The notes: generated by a model from the sequence alone, not told the origin. A stretch of DNA of 36,720 nucleotides from Blastocatellia bacterium AA13 (GCA_003222245.1 QHVH01000031.1:88650-125369), one strand, 5' to 3'. Numbered from the stretch's first letter, positions 11,657-20,093 are shown. Made by a program: numbers and translations.

Positions 11657-11936
11657 AGGGGCTCTTGAGTGACGCTGAAGAATACCGATTCACTGATTCT
11701 TGAAAGCAAAACATTGGGCTAATATGCGGAGTGAGAATATCCAAGGTTGAGAGACTAAATCAAACCTGGACCCTAACGCCTGCGGGACCATCCACCGCAG
11801 AGCACTAACTCTCGAGCTATTTTCGCGGGTTCCTGGCGGAATGCCGGAGAAGCAGTATACTAATTCGATTGTTCCGGTGCGAAGCGAACGGAGATAAGCC
11901 GCTTCAACAAGTTCCCAAGAGCATTTGGAGACCTCT
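11657..11936. promoter_or_regulatory. Divergent intergenic region between membrane-protein operon and VWFA gene
   Basis: 280 bp with no supported ORF. It must hold promoters for both directions. Toward the VWFA gene, TATACT at 11856-11861 is a reasonable -10 box, but no good -35 box stands 16-18 bp upstream. GGAG at 11927-11930 is the Shine-Dalgarno for the ATG at 11937. No convincing operator palindrome was seen. Confidence 0.35.
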
Positions 11937-13604
11937 ATGAAAATTGCCGCCCGTCTTATAGCCGGTCTATTGCTGTTGAATGCGATCGGACTGAATGCGC
12001 CCTTATGGGCTCAACAGACTAAAAAAGACTCGGACGACCCGCTGCGGCTCAAGACCAACCTCGTAGAGGTTCGGGCGGTTGTTACAGATAAACTGGGCAA
12101 TGCGATAGACAATCTAACCAAAGATGATTTCGAGGTTTCCGAGAAGGGTAAACCGCGGAGCATCAGCTTTTTCTCGCTGGAAAACATCGGCGAACCAGAC
12201 AAACAGCCCGCGGGTGATCGGACTGCCAAGCCGATGGACCCTGGCTCCGCGTCGATTCGGCCCGCGCGCACGATTGCTTTCTTTGTCGACACTTTCAATC
12301 TCTCGCCTACAAGTCTGTTATATGCCAAACAGAGCCTCAGGAAATTTATCGACCATCAGTCATCGGATCGAGATACTTTTTGGCTCCTGACGAGCAGCGG
12401 CGCCCTCGGTTTTTTGGAGCAGATGACGAAGGATCGCCAGATGCTGCGCTTCGCCATCGATAGATTAGGTACACAAGACAGTGGACCTGATCCATTGTTC
12501 ACTCCGTTCATAGCCGCCCGCGTGGCGCAGGGCGATCCCACTGCCATCAGCCTCGCAATTCAGATACTGATTGAAAGAGATCACATAGACGGGCCTCTGA
12601 ACATTTTGGAGCGGCTTGCGCAATCAACTGCCCTCGGAATCCTCGCGGAAGCGGCTTTCAGACGACGATGCGTTCTGGGCCGCTTGAAGGCAATGTCTCA
12701 GAGAATGGCCGAGATGCCGGGACAACGGCTCGTATTCTTCCTGTCGGACGGCTTCAGCATGATGGATGTGGGAGGCGGCGTCGACACAAACGAAGTGCAG
12801 TTGGCAATCGGAAGCGCCGTGCGCTCGGGGGTCGTCATATACTCGCTGGATACGAAGGGACTGGCGCCGCCGCCCGGCTTCGACGTTACCAGCGTCACTT
12901 TGAGTACGGCTTCGGCTGGAGGCGCGAATCTCCATTCCTACCTTGCGGACTCGGAGCACGAGCTGCAAAACGGTATGAATGCGCTCGCCGCCGACACGGG
13001 CGGTGAGGCGTTCTTTCACTCCAACGAGCTAGGCGCCGTGATGGAAAAGAGCGTTCAAAAAAACAGCATGTACTACGTCCTCGCTTTCCACGCGGCGGAT
13101 TTCAAAGATGAAAAGGAGTTTCGCCGCATCTCCGTCCGCGTCAAAACCCATCCCGAATATCAGGTGCGCGCCCAGAGAGGATACGCCTCGCCCGAGCTTA
13201 CGGCCGAAAGCGCGGACAAGACCGCTTCGCCGCAACAGAGGCTCATTCAATCAATAGCGGCGCCGCTTCCCGTCACCGGTATTCGAGTCGCGGCATCGGC
13301 TGCCTATTTTGAAACAGGCTCCGACAATTCGAATGTCTCATTCGCGGCGCAGATCGGCGCTGAGCATCTCACATTCAGCGAGCACGAAAAGCGGTTTGCC
13401 TTCGCGCTGGATGTACTAACCGTGGTTTATGATCGAAGCGGAAAAGTCGTGAATACATTCTCAGACAAGGCCCATGGCGACCTCATGCCCGAGCGGGCCG
13501 ATCTCGCGAAGCGAACGGGATTCACTTACTCGAAGAGGCTCGCTCTGAAGCCGGCGCTTATCAGATCCGAGTGGGCATTATGGATCAAGCATCCGAGAAA
13601 ATAG
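11937..13604 (+). CDS. VWFA-related secreted protein, N-terminal part (frameshifted)
   Basis: Secreted protein of the acidobacterial VWFA-related family; function in the family is not established. ATG at 11937 is preferred over the in-frame TTG at 11925 because GGAG stands 6 bp before it and it begins a clean signal peptide (MKIAARLIAGLLLLNAIGL, cleavage near LWAQQ). The segment LRLKTNLVEVRAVVTDKLGN with LTKDDFEV is the hallmark N-terminal beta domain of this family, followed by the degenerate VWFA domain starting at RTIAFFVDTFNLS, which lacks a canonical DxSxS MIDAS. GQRLVFFLSDGF and GVVIYSLDTKGL are later VWFA strands. After LALKP (about position 13551) the reading leaves the family pattern and ends in 17 unrelated residues. 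The correct continuation lies one frame away in the next entry, so this gene is probably interrupted, or the sequence has a one-base error. Confidence 0.85.
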   Translation: MKIAARLIAGLLLLNAIGLNAPLWAQQTKKDSDDPLRLKTNLVEVRAVVTDKLGNAIDNLTKDDFEVSEKGKPRSISFFSLENIGEPDKQPAGDRTAKPMDPGSASIRPARTIAFFVDTFNLSPTSLLYAKQSLRKFIDHQSSDRDTFWLLTSSGALGFLEQMTKDRQMLRFAIDRLGTQDSGPDPLFTPFIAARVAQGDPTAISLAIQILIERDHIDGPLNILERLAQSTALGILAEAAFRRRCVLGRLKAMSQRMAEMPGQRLVFFLSDGFSMMDVGGGVDTNEVQLAIGSAVRSGVVIYSLDTKGLAPPPGFDVTSVTLSTASAGGANLHSYLADSEHELQNGMNALAADTGGEAFFHSNELGAVMEKSVQKNSMYYVLAFHAADFKDEKEFRRISVRVKTHPEYQVRAQRGYASPELTAESADKTASPQQRLIQSIAAPLPVTGIRVAASAAYFETGSDNSNVSFAAQIGAEHLTFSEHEKRFAFALDVLTVVYDRSGKVVNTFSDKAHGDLMPERADLAKRTGFTYSKRLALKPALIRSEWALWIKHPRK

Positions 13605-14053
13605 GTGTAAGCACGGGCTGGGTCGAAGTGCCCGACTTGAAGCGCGGGAAGATGGCCCTCAGCAGCATTATTATCGGCGACGAAACAAGTGCGTCCGTCG
13701 ACGAAGCTGAAATCGCCCGATTGTCAGGCCTGAGCCTCGAACGAGGGTTCAAAATCTATAGGCGAGGCAGCCGGCTTGTTTACTCGCTCATGGCGTACAA
13801 CCTGAGCGCCAATCATAATCGCGCGGAGCCGGTAATTCAGACGGAAATATTTCAGGACGGGACCGCGGTATTCAACAGCGGTTGGAGCGCGCTGGCTTCA
13901 AGAACTTTGTCAAAAGATGAGAAGAGAACCGAAGCTGCAGGCCAGTTGAATCTGGCCCTGCAGCCCGGCGCATATGAATTGAGAATCACGGTAAAAGACC
14001 CCGGCTCCAAACAGACCGCGCAGAAAACGATAATGTTCGGAGTGGACGGCTGA
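13571..14053 (+). pseudogene. VWFA-related protein, C-terminal fragment in shifted frame
   Basis: Continuation of the upstream VWFA-related protein. In this frame the codons just before the nominal GTG read GAYQIRVGIMDQAS, exactly what is expected after LALKP in the upstream frame. Adding one G within CCGGCGCTT at about 13551-13555 restores LKPGAYQIRV and joins both parts into one protein of about 705 residues. The C-terminal domain has GWVEVPDLKRGKMALSSIII, a typical end region of VWFA-related proteins, and ends as a beta-rich module (GAYELRITVKDPGSKQTAQK). There is no signal peptide or ribosome binding site of its own, so it is unlikely to be a separate gene. It converges with the next gene with 7 bp between stops. 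Confidence 0.82.
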
Positions 14054-14060
14054 GCCCGAT

Positions 14061-14504
14061 TTACTCGTCGGGTTGAACGATGCTCTTGAGCTCCGACCGG
14101 AGCCGCTCAATTTCTTCGATCTTCTCCGATATTCGATCGAACAAGGGTTCCTGCGCCTTGATGCCTTCGGAGATCAGGAATGCCGCCGATTCGGATCGGC
14201 TCTTGAAGATACCGGACTGAACCAGGGCATCCAATTTCTTTATGGAGTCGTCGTTGACGCGCACCATCACGACATGGTCTCTTGCGGCCAGGGCTGATTC
14301 TATTGCTTTGCTGATTGATTCGGTCGCTTTGGTGAAGGCTTCGCCGGTCTTTTGTGCGACCTCTTTTACTGAAGATGAAACGGATGATGCGATATTGTTT
14401 ATGGATGATGAGGACTGATCTTGCTCCTCTTCGATTCGCCTTAGAGCCAGCGGCGGCCGGCCGTCGGGATCACTCAAACCCCCTGAATTCTTGTCGGTTA
14501 ACAT
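14061..14504 (-). CDS. Small ribbon-helix-helix-like protein with coiled tail
   Basis: 147 residues. The N-terminal third is hydrophilic and Ser-rich. A helical Lys/Glu/Ala segment follows (EVAQKTGEAFTKATESISKA). Residues about 78-118 read VVMVRVNDDSI...LDALVQSGIFKSRSESAAFLISEGIKA, which fits a ribbon-helix-helix DNA-binding unit: a beta strand, then two helices with the SRSESAAFLI turn-helix. The C-terminus is a charged coiled-coil-like segment (ISEKIEEIERLRSELKSI). Start ATG at 14504 has an excellent Shine-Dalgarno (AAGGAGG, 6 bp away) that lies within a perfect inverted repeat, which suggests autoregulation. Biological target is unknown. It lies downstream of the STAND gene on the same strand, but 244 bp separate them. 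Confidence 0.75.
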   Translation of the reverse strand: MLTDKNSGGLSDPDGRPPLALRRIEEEQDQSSSSINNIASSVSSSVKEVAQKTGEAFTKATESISKAIESALAARDHVVMVRVNDDSIKKLDALVQSGIFKSRSESAAFLISEGIKAQEPLFDRISEKIEEIERLRSELKSIVQPDE

Positions 14505-14510
14505 CTTGAC

Positions 14511-14542
14511 CTCCTTACGGTTGTTATCGTAAGGAGATTACG
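14511..14542 (-). promoter_or_regulatory. Inverted repeat over the Shine-Dalgarno of the RHH-like gene
   Basis: CTCCTTACG (14511-14519) and CGTAAGGAG (14528-14536) are perfect 9-bp arms around an 8-base loop. A further TTACG at 14538-14542 makes a second, shorter palindrome with CGTAA at 14528-14532. On the transcript the distal arm contains the AAGGAGG ribosome binding site of the gene starting at 14504. The element could be an RNA hairpin that hides the ribosome site, with a competing 5-bp hairpin. It could instead be a DNA operator made of three CGTAA/TTACG half-sites bound by the RHH-like protein itself. Confidence 0.6.
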
Positions 14543-14748
14543 CCTCCGGTAAGTGATAAGTTGCAATCAATCATGAACGCTGTGAAACGCTGCGTTGTAA
14601 GCTGGAGCGCAGCTCCGGGCGAATCAAAACGGCTGCGCGAGCGACAAAATGGTTATCGAGTTTCGACGGTTTTTCACAGCCTCTCCGAGGCGCCGCAAGT
14701 AGAATCGCGGATGCTCCTTGTATACGCATGCTCGACAACGCCGCGTGC

Positions 14749-17700
14749 CTAAAACTTCAATTCTTTCAAACTCGCGGGGATCTTCCGCAAAGACATCCGC
14801 TGCGCCCTCGTAGCGCCTTCAATCGAAAGTCTCTTCAATTGCATCAGCTTCGTCAGCGGCTCCAGTTCGCTCACCGAGCTATCAATGAGATTGAGCGTTA
14901 GTTGAGTCAGATTACTCAGTTTCGTCAGCGGCTCCAAATTGCTCACTTGGCTTCCTCTGAGGTTGAGCGTCAGTTGCGTCAGATTGCTCAGCTTCGTCAA
15001 CGGCTCCAAATTGCTCACATGGCTATAGCTGAGGTCGAGCGTCAGTTGCGTCAGACTGCTCAGCTTTGACAGCGACTCCAAATTGCTCACTTGGCTAAAG
15101 TGGAGGTCGAGTGTCAATTTGGTCAGATTGCTCAGCTTAGACAGCGGCTCCAGATTGCTCACTTGGCTAAAGCGGAGGTCGAGCGTCAGTTGCGTCAGAT
15201 TGCTCAGCTTCGTCAGCGGCTCGAAATCTCTCACGTGGCTATGGCTGAGGTCGAGCGTCAGTTGCGTCAGATTGCTCAGGTTCCACAGCGGCTCCAAATC
15301 TCTCACTTGGCTATAGCTGAGGAAGAGCCTCAGTTGCGTCAGATTGCTCAGCCTCGACAGCGACTCCAAATTGCTCACTCGGCTTCGGCTAGGGTTGAGC
15401 GTCAGTTGCGTCAGATTGCTCAGCTTCGACAGCGACTCCAAATTGCTCACTTGGCTAAAGTTGAGGTCGAGCGTCAGTTGCGTCAGATTGCTCAGCTTCG
15501 ACAGCGACTCCAAATCGCTCACCTGGCTTGAGCTGAGATCGAGCGTCAGTTGCGTCAGATTTCTCAGCTTCGACAGCGACTCCAAATTGCTCGCTTGGCT
15601 TGAGCCGACGGAGAGCGTCAGTTGCGTCAGATTGCTCAGCTTCGACAGCGACTCCAAATTGCTCACTTGGCTAAAGTTGAGGTCGAGCGTCAGTTGCGTC
15701 AGATTGCTCAGCTTCGACAGCGACTCCAAATTGCTCACTTGGCTTGAGCGGAGGTCGAGCGTCAGTTGCGTCAGATTGCTCAGCTTCGACAGCGGCTCCA
15801 AATCTCTCACTCCTCTCAAGTCGAGGGAGAGCGTCAGTTGGGTCCGATTGCTCAGCTTCGACAGCGGCTCCAAATTGCTCACCTGGCTTGAGCGGAGGTC
15901 GAGCGTCAATTGCGTCAGATTGCTCAGCTTAGACAGCGGCTCCAAATCGCTCACCTGGCTTGAGCTGAGATCGAGCGTCAGTTGCGTCAGATTTCTCAGC
16001 TTCGACAGCGACTCCAAATTGCTCGCCTGGCTTGAGCGGAGGTCGAGCGTCATTTTCGTCAGATTGCCTAGCTTCGACAGCGGTTCCAAATTGCTCACCT
16101 GACTTTCGCTGAGGCCGAGCGTCAATTTCTTCAACGAAGCACACTGCGATAGCGATTCGAGCCCCGCAATCGAATTCGATGAGATGGCCGCCTTGAGCGA
16201 AAGCTCTTCAATCGAATTAGAAATAAGCCAGGTGAATCGGTCAAGATTGAGCGGTTCAACCATCTCCAGTTTCTTCAGTCGATGCTGGAAATCGATTAAC
16301 TCTGGCGGATATCCACTTTCGTCGCGCAGGTATTTCTTGCTCTCAATTCTCTGGTATTGGAGCGCCGACGCCCAGGCGAGCGCAATCAACATCAAACCCA
16401 GCACCGCTGCAGCCGATCGAACAAAGCGGCGGCGGCGTTTACTTAGATACAAGAAACTCTTCTTTTCTTCCTCGTCCGCCCCCCAGGGAATCTGCGCTTC
16501 GTAGCGTTCTACTAGGCGCAGTTCCTTCGCCTTCAAAAAGTAATGGCGGCGCTTGTCGTTGATTTTCCACGCTTGAAAGGCATTTTGGAATTTCAGCCTG
16601 GCCTGATCCACTTCCGCCAACAGTTTACCGGTCAGCCGATACAGCGCCGGAATCAGACGTTCGTGCGGCAAGCGGTAACGAGCCGGCGCGCCATCCTCCG
16701 GCGTGACGGTTTCAAGCAGGCGGACGTCTCGATCCGACAGGCGATTGATCTGGGTCTTAAGCAGCCGCGGCTCTCCGCCCGTTTCATTGGCCAGGTATTC
16801 GATAGTCAGTCCCTCTGCAAGGCGCTGATTGGTGTCAGGATCGCGCAGCGCGAGCATAGCTTTCAGAAGAACTTCTTGATCTTCTTTGGGAAAGAGTTCC
16901 AGGCAGCGGTTGATGTATTGGGTAAGCAATCCTTCCGCGCCGCCCGCAAACTGGTAATCGCGGATGGTGACTGTCTTGCCTATCTGCCGTTCGTGCAGTT
17001 CGGTCAGCACCAGCAGGCCAATGCCTATATCCACCGGCGAGACCTCGCCGTCGACGGTAGCGGCTTCGACCAGATTCTCGATGACGTCCTGTTCGATGGA
17101 TTCCTTCAGGTTGTATTCGTTTACCAATTGGCCGATCACCTCGCGCGCCTGATCGGCGGTGAAGAATCGCAGCGATACATCCAGCGGCGGGCGAGCGCCC
17201 CGCTCCAATTCAGGGCTGACGAAATCCATCCAATCCGCGCTGAACTCACGCCGGAACGCGATCACCCAGGTGATGCGGTGCGGCGGTCTGGATTCGCGAA
17301 CGATGCGGCGCAGCAGTTGGAATATCTTCCGGCTGCCGCGCAACTGTTCAAACTGGTCCAACACAATGACATGCAATTGACGTCCGAGCGCATCGGTAGG
17401 ATTGACCAGTTCGCCCAACGATTCAGGTTTCGAAGCGCCTTCCGGCCATTTTTCCTGAACGGCTCGCAACAATCCCTTGTCCGATTCGGTAGGCACCGCC
17501 TCCCAGTAATGGAATTTCACGTCTTTGCCGTCCGCGCTGTTGTTCAGAATATGTTTCAACCCCGCGCGGAGCAGCGAGGATTTCCCGGCGCCCGAAGCGC
17601 CCCGGACCACGATCAGCGAGACTTGATTATCCAATACCAGGCCCAACAGCTTTCGCAATTCGTTTTCGCGTCCCAGCTTACGAAACAGCTCGCCGTCGGC

Positions 17701-18006
17701 TTCGGTGAATGCCATCGGCCCTTTGATCGCTGTTGGGCGATCTTTCACGGGCAGTAACTCAGGCGGATGAGCCAGTCTCCAGACGCGAAATGCAGTGTAG
17801 CCCAGACAGGCTAAGCCGGCGGCATACAGAGTGAGTTGAACGATCTCCTCCCAGTTGAGACCGTCTTTGAAGTCGGGTAGCATGCTTTTGCCGCCGATTG
17901 CATAGCCCGCCGGGAGACACACCGCTGCGATGGCAAATGCCGCTTGCTCGCGCCTCCGGCCCTTGAGTATGTGAATAAAGTTGACGAATTTATCCCAGTT
18001 CAACAT
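14749..18006 (-). CDS. Membrane-anchored STAND NTPase with 24-residue leucine-rich repeats
   Basis: 1085 residues. Two N-terminal membrane segments (about 22-39 and 55-76) precede a STAND-type (nSTAND1-like) NTPase. The NTPase has LGRENEL at 111-117, a Walker A GASGAGKSS at 136-144, and a Walker B LHVIVLDQFEQL at 211-222. An alpha-helical region reaches about residue 500. A basic stretch (KRRRRFVR) and a third membrane segment at about 529-549 follow. Residues 624-1055 are 18 tandem LRR units of exactly 24 residues, then a 30-residue C-terminal cap. By the positive-inside rule the NTPase is cytoplasmic and the LRR array is outside. STAND ATPases usually couple ligand sensing by repeats to oligomerisation and effector activation; no separate effector domain is recognisable here. 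No Shine-Dalgarno precedes the ATG. Role is unknown: signalling or defence are the likely options. Confidence 0.88.
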   Translation of the reverse strand: MLNWDKFVNFIHILKGRRREQAAFAIAAVCLPAGYAIGGKSMLPDFKDGLNWEEIVQLTLYAAGLACLGYTAFRVWRLAHPPELLPVKDRPTAIKGPMAFTEADGELFRKLGRENELRKLLGLVLDNQVSLIVVRGASGAGKSSLLRAGLKHILNNSADGKDVKFHYWEAVPTESDKGLLRAVQEKWPEGASKPESLGELVNPTDALGRQLHVIVLDQFEQLRGSRKIFQLLRRIVRESRPPHRITWVIAFRREFSADWMDFVSPELERGARPPLDVSLRFFTADQAREVIGQLVNEYNLKESIEQDVIENLVEAATVDGEVSPVDIGIGLLVLTELHERQIGKTVTIRDYQFAGGAEGLLTQYINRCLELFPKEDQEVLLKAMLALRDPDTNQRLAEGLTIEYLANETGGEPRLLKTQINRLSDRDVRLLETVTPEDGAPARYRLPHERLIPALYRLTGKLLAEVDQARLKFQNAFQAWKINDKRRHYFLKAKELRLVERYEAQIPWGADEEEKKSFLYLSKRRRRFVRSAAAVLGLMLIALAWASALQYQRIESKKYLRDESGYPPELIDFQHRLKKLEMVEPLNLDRFTWLISNSIEELSLKAAISSNSIAGLESLSQCASLKKLTLGLSESQVSNLEPLSKLGNLTKMTLDLRSSQASNLESLSKLRNLTQLTLDLSSSQVSDLEPLSKLSNLTQLTLDLRSSQVSNLEPLSKLSNRTQLTLSLDLRGVRDLEPLSKLSNLTQLTLDLRSSQVSNLESLSKLSNLTQLTLDLNFSQVSNLESLSKLSNLTQLTLSVGSSQASNLESLSKLRNLTQLTLDLSSSQVSDLESLSKLSNLTQLTLDLNFSQVSNLESLSKLSNLTQLTLNPSRSRVSNLESLSRLSNLTQLRLFLSYSQVRDLEPLWNLSNLTQLTLDLSHSHVRDFEPLTKLSNLTQLTLDLRFSQVSNLEPLSKLSNLTKLTLDLHFSQVSNLESLSKLSSLTQLTLDLSYSHVSNLEPLTKLSNLTQLTLNLRGSQVSNLEPLTKLSNLTQLTLNLIDSSVSELEPLTKLMQLKRLSIEGATRAQRMSLRKIPASLKELKF
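14842..16137 (-). repeat. 72-bp tandem repeats encoding 18 LRR units
   Basis: Eighteen back-to-back 72-bp units within the STAND gene. Protein consensus is NLTQLTLDL-xxSQVSNLE-(S/P)LSKLS. The outer leucines, SQVS and LSKLS are nearly invariant and the two or three residues after TLDL vary most. The pattern resembles internalin/SDS22-type LRRs but with a 24-residue unit. Units 7 and 10 are the same unit type and lie 216 bp (three units) apart, and their DNA is nearly identical. This points to recent multi-unit duplication or gene conversion. Such DNA should change copy number readily and may be miscounted in assemblies. Confidence 0.95.
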
Positions 18007-18484
18007 TTTATTTCGAAAGTGAATTAATCAAATCACGAACGCGACGGCCGGCAAGATGTCACTTGGTTTGTTGCAAGGAGATTTTATTCATTGCACTAAT
18101 AGACTCCGCGCTTCAGTCTAACTGCTGCTCTGATCGACCAGATTCAGATCGGTATCACAATCGCGTGACCACTACGAAGATATTCGGCCAAGCCCTGACG
18201 CCGCAGTATAGAGGTCAGAGCGGACGGACAACAAGTTCAGTCAACTTATCCATGTCCTTTAGACCCAAGATGGAATTGAGCGCACGAAGGTCAAGACGAA
18301 GGTCCCTTTGGCACAAGTAACTCAATAGGGTGAGAACTAGGAGTCCGCTATTACAAAAGGATGGCTCGCAATAATCGGGATCGCGTGCTTACTAACAAGG
18401 ATCGCGCGCGTACTTACAATCTGGGAATGACAGAGTCGTGAAGAAGGTATCGAATTGCGGGGGCAGTGATGGGATTGGTTGATG
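18007..18484. other. Gene-free region between STAND gene and chemosensory operon
   Basis: 478 bp with no ORF that resembles a protein. The 85-codon + strand frame at 18063-18320 lacks codon structure and a ribosome site. The region must hold the STAND promoter and the end of the chemosensory transcript, but no clear stem-loop with a T-run was seen. The only structure noted is the short tandem repeat at 18378-18419. Confidence 0.5.
18378..18419. repeat. Two-copy 21-bp tandem repeat
   Basis: Copies at 18378-18398 and 18399-18419 both start GGATCGCG and end ACAA, and match at 18 of 21 positions. They lie in the gene-free region shortly after the end of the chemosensory operon. Function unknown; could be a fragment of a dispersed intergenic repeat. 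Confidence 0.6.
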
Positions 18485-19684
18485 CTAGGGTCGTCTTTGG
18501 CGAAGCTCGTTAATCATTCGCTCGAGCACGAGTTTTTCGAGCACGATGCTGGCCTGATTCACAAGGGCCACCAGCTCATCGATCCCGTTCAGCTCGCTCT
18601 TACCGGGATAGTTGTCGCCGTAAAATACGAAGATCGGTTGATCGTTGCAGACCAGCGGAAGCGCGAACGCCGACAGAGGCGCTCCATTTCCTCCGATCTT
18701 CTTCAACATCTCCGCGTGCCAGTGATTATTCGGCATGTGTCCAATAAAAGGCTGGCCGGTCCTTATCACCTGATCGAATATCGTCTGCTGACCTATCGGT
18801 ATTCGAATGCCTCGCACTCGATCGTCCGGCGCCTGGCCATTGTCGGTCGCGGTGACTCCGAACTGCCCTAGGCCGCAGACTTCATCATCCTTGACGACGA
18901 AGAGAACGCCTCGGGTGGCTACCTCGCTTGCATACCGCATTATTAGAAGGCTGACTTCGGCTTCAAACGAATGAGACCGTAACTCAGCGAGCAGCGAGCA
19001 GAGTCTGGAGGCGCGGTCCTGGCCCTCGGCAACGAGTTCCCTTGCCTCCTCTTTTACTTCTTCGACCGGCTGCGATCTTCGCGGTTCCTCCTGCACGCGT
19101 TCCTCGGCGACGGCGCTCTGGCGCCAGGCGTTCAAGCCGTTGTCCGACATGGCGGCGACGCTCTTGGACGCCATCAGCAGCTCATCACGCTTGGACTCGT
19201 CTATTTCTTTCGCCGCTCCGAGCAGCACCTCGCCCACGTCGAGTCCATACAACAGCACGACTTCATCCAGGACATCGACGGGCTCGAGATAGTTGAGTTC
19301 GATTCCGAACCGGCCCTTCTCGAGGTTCACCAGAGCCCCAACCGTGTCGTGGATGTGCCGCCGCGCCGCGGATTCGAGCGCCTCAATGTCCATCAATCCG
19401 CTTTCGAGCAGCAATTCCTTCAGGCCCCATACGCCTTCCATCTTGCTCGCAAACTGTTTCAGAGTGCTCAAGTTTTCGGGCGTGATGTGATCCTCGTGCA
19501 GAAGGCGCTCTGAGAAGGGCGAGCCCGGCCTCATCGAGGCCTGAATTATTCGCCCTTGATCGACGATAATCCTGCCGTGTACGCCTCCAGACTCGAGCGA
19601 AAGAGTACCGCTCTTCCTGCTGAGCGCAAGAATCTGAAGTATGTCGGTTAACGCGAAGTCGCTTAGGTTTCCGGTCAGTTCCAT
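18485..19684 (-). CDS. PATAN (DUF4388) plus GAF-like protein of the chemosensory operon
   Basis: 399 residues. The N-terminus (MELTGNLSDFALTDILQILALSRKSGTLSL, then GRIIVDQGRIIQA) is a classic DUF4388/PATAN domain, about residues 1-160. PATAN proteins are known in other bacteria as partners or adaptors of CheY-like receivers. A charged linker (about 195-225) leads to a GAF-like sensory domain to about residue 390 (RGVLFVVKDDEVCGLGQFGV, then PLSAFALPLVCNDQPIFVFYGDN). It is the last gene of the operon, 10 bp after the stop of a CheY-like receiver, so the receiver may be its direct partner (inference). The C-terminus ends in a helix rich in Glu, Arg and Leu. Confidence 0.88.
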   Translation of the reverse strand: MELTGNLSDFALTDILQILALSRKSGTLSLESGGVHGRIIVDQGRIIQASMRPGSPFSERLLHEDHITPENLSTLKQFASKMEGVWGLKELLLESGLMDIEALESAARRHIHDTVGALVNLEKGRFGIELNYLEPVDVLDEVVLLYGLDVGEVLLGAAKEIDESKRDELLMASKSVAAMSDNGLNAWRQSAVAEERVQEEPRRSQPVEEVKEEARELVAEGQDRASRLCSLLAELRSHSFEAEVSLLIMRYASEVATRGVLFVVKDDEVCGLGQFGVTATDNGQAPDDRVRGIRIPIGQQTIFDQVIRTGQPFIGHMPNNHWHAEMLKKIGGNGAPLSAFALPLVCNDQPIFVFYGDNYPGKSELNGIDELVALVNQASIVLEKLVLERMINELRQRRP

Positions 19685-19694
19685 GGGAGAACTC

Positions 19695-20093
19695 TCATCC
19701 AGCGAGATATCCAGTCACCAATTCCCGCAGCTTAACCATCGAGATCGGCTTTGACAAGTAGCCGCTTGCACCGAGGCTCATTCCCAACTGAATGTCTTCA
19801 TCAGCGCCCTTTGTGCTGATTATGATTATAGGAATATCCTTGCGGTTGAGATCGTTTCTGACTCGCCGCACGAATTCCAGTCCATCCATATTGGGCATCC
19901 GGATGTCAGTTAACACGAGGTCGAATTTTCCATCCTTGAGCTTGCCGAGCGCGTCCTCACCATCGACCGCCTCGGTTATATCGGAATCGGCCACGCCGTC
20001 GAGCCGCGTCAGGCTCATGCAGAGAAGCTGTCGGAAGGTGGCCGAGTCATCCACAACTAGAAACGATTTAGCACCCATCTTGTCCTCCATCAT
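19695..20093 (-). CDS. CheY-like single-domain response regulator
   Basis: 132 residues, one receiver domain only. Key residues are present: acidic pair in FLVVDDSATF, phospho-Asp in DLVLTDIRMPNMDG, conserved Thr/Ser in IIIISTKG, and Lys in YLSKPI. It should accept phosphate from a CheA-type kinase and has no output domain, so it acts by protein binding. The start ATG overlaps the stop of the GAF gene by ATGA (20090-20093), showing translational coupling. It directly precedes the PATAN protein, a known type of receiver partner. Confidence 0.93.
   Translation of the reverse strand: MMEDKMGAKSFLVVDDSATFRQLLCMSLTRLDGVADSDITEAVDGEDALGKLKDGKFDLVLTDIRMPNMDGLEFVRRVRNDLNRKDIPIIIISTKGADEDIQLGMSLGASGYLSKPISMVKLRELVTGYLAG

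Noticed and set aside
15344-16102. Repetitive 252-codon + strand frame in the LRR array
   Set aside because: It is the antisense reading of the repeat; 72 bp is divisible by three, so stops are absent in all copies at once. No ribosome site or homology.
14842-16137. Regular 72-bp repeats that could look like a CRISPR array
   Set aside because: Units are contiguous with no unique spacers and are in-frame LRR codons of the minus-strand STAND gene.
16543-17757. 404-codon + strand frame opposite the STAND NTPase
   Set aside because: Shadow of a strongly coded minus-strand domain with intact Walker motifs; the product resembles nothing.
18063-18320. 85-codon + strand frame, and a minus-strand open stretch of about 50 codons in the same gap
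   Set aside because: No start with a ribosome site, no recognisable motif, and unusual composition. A decayed gene cannot be excluded but is not supported.
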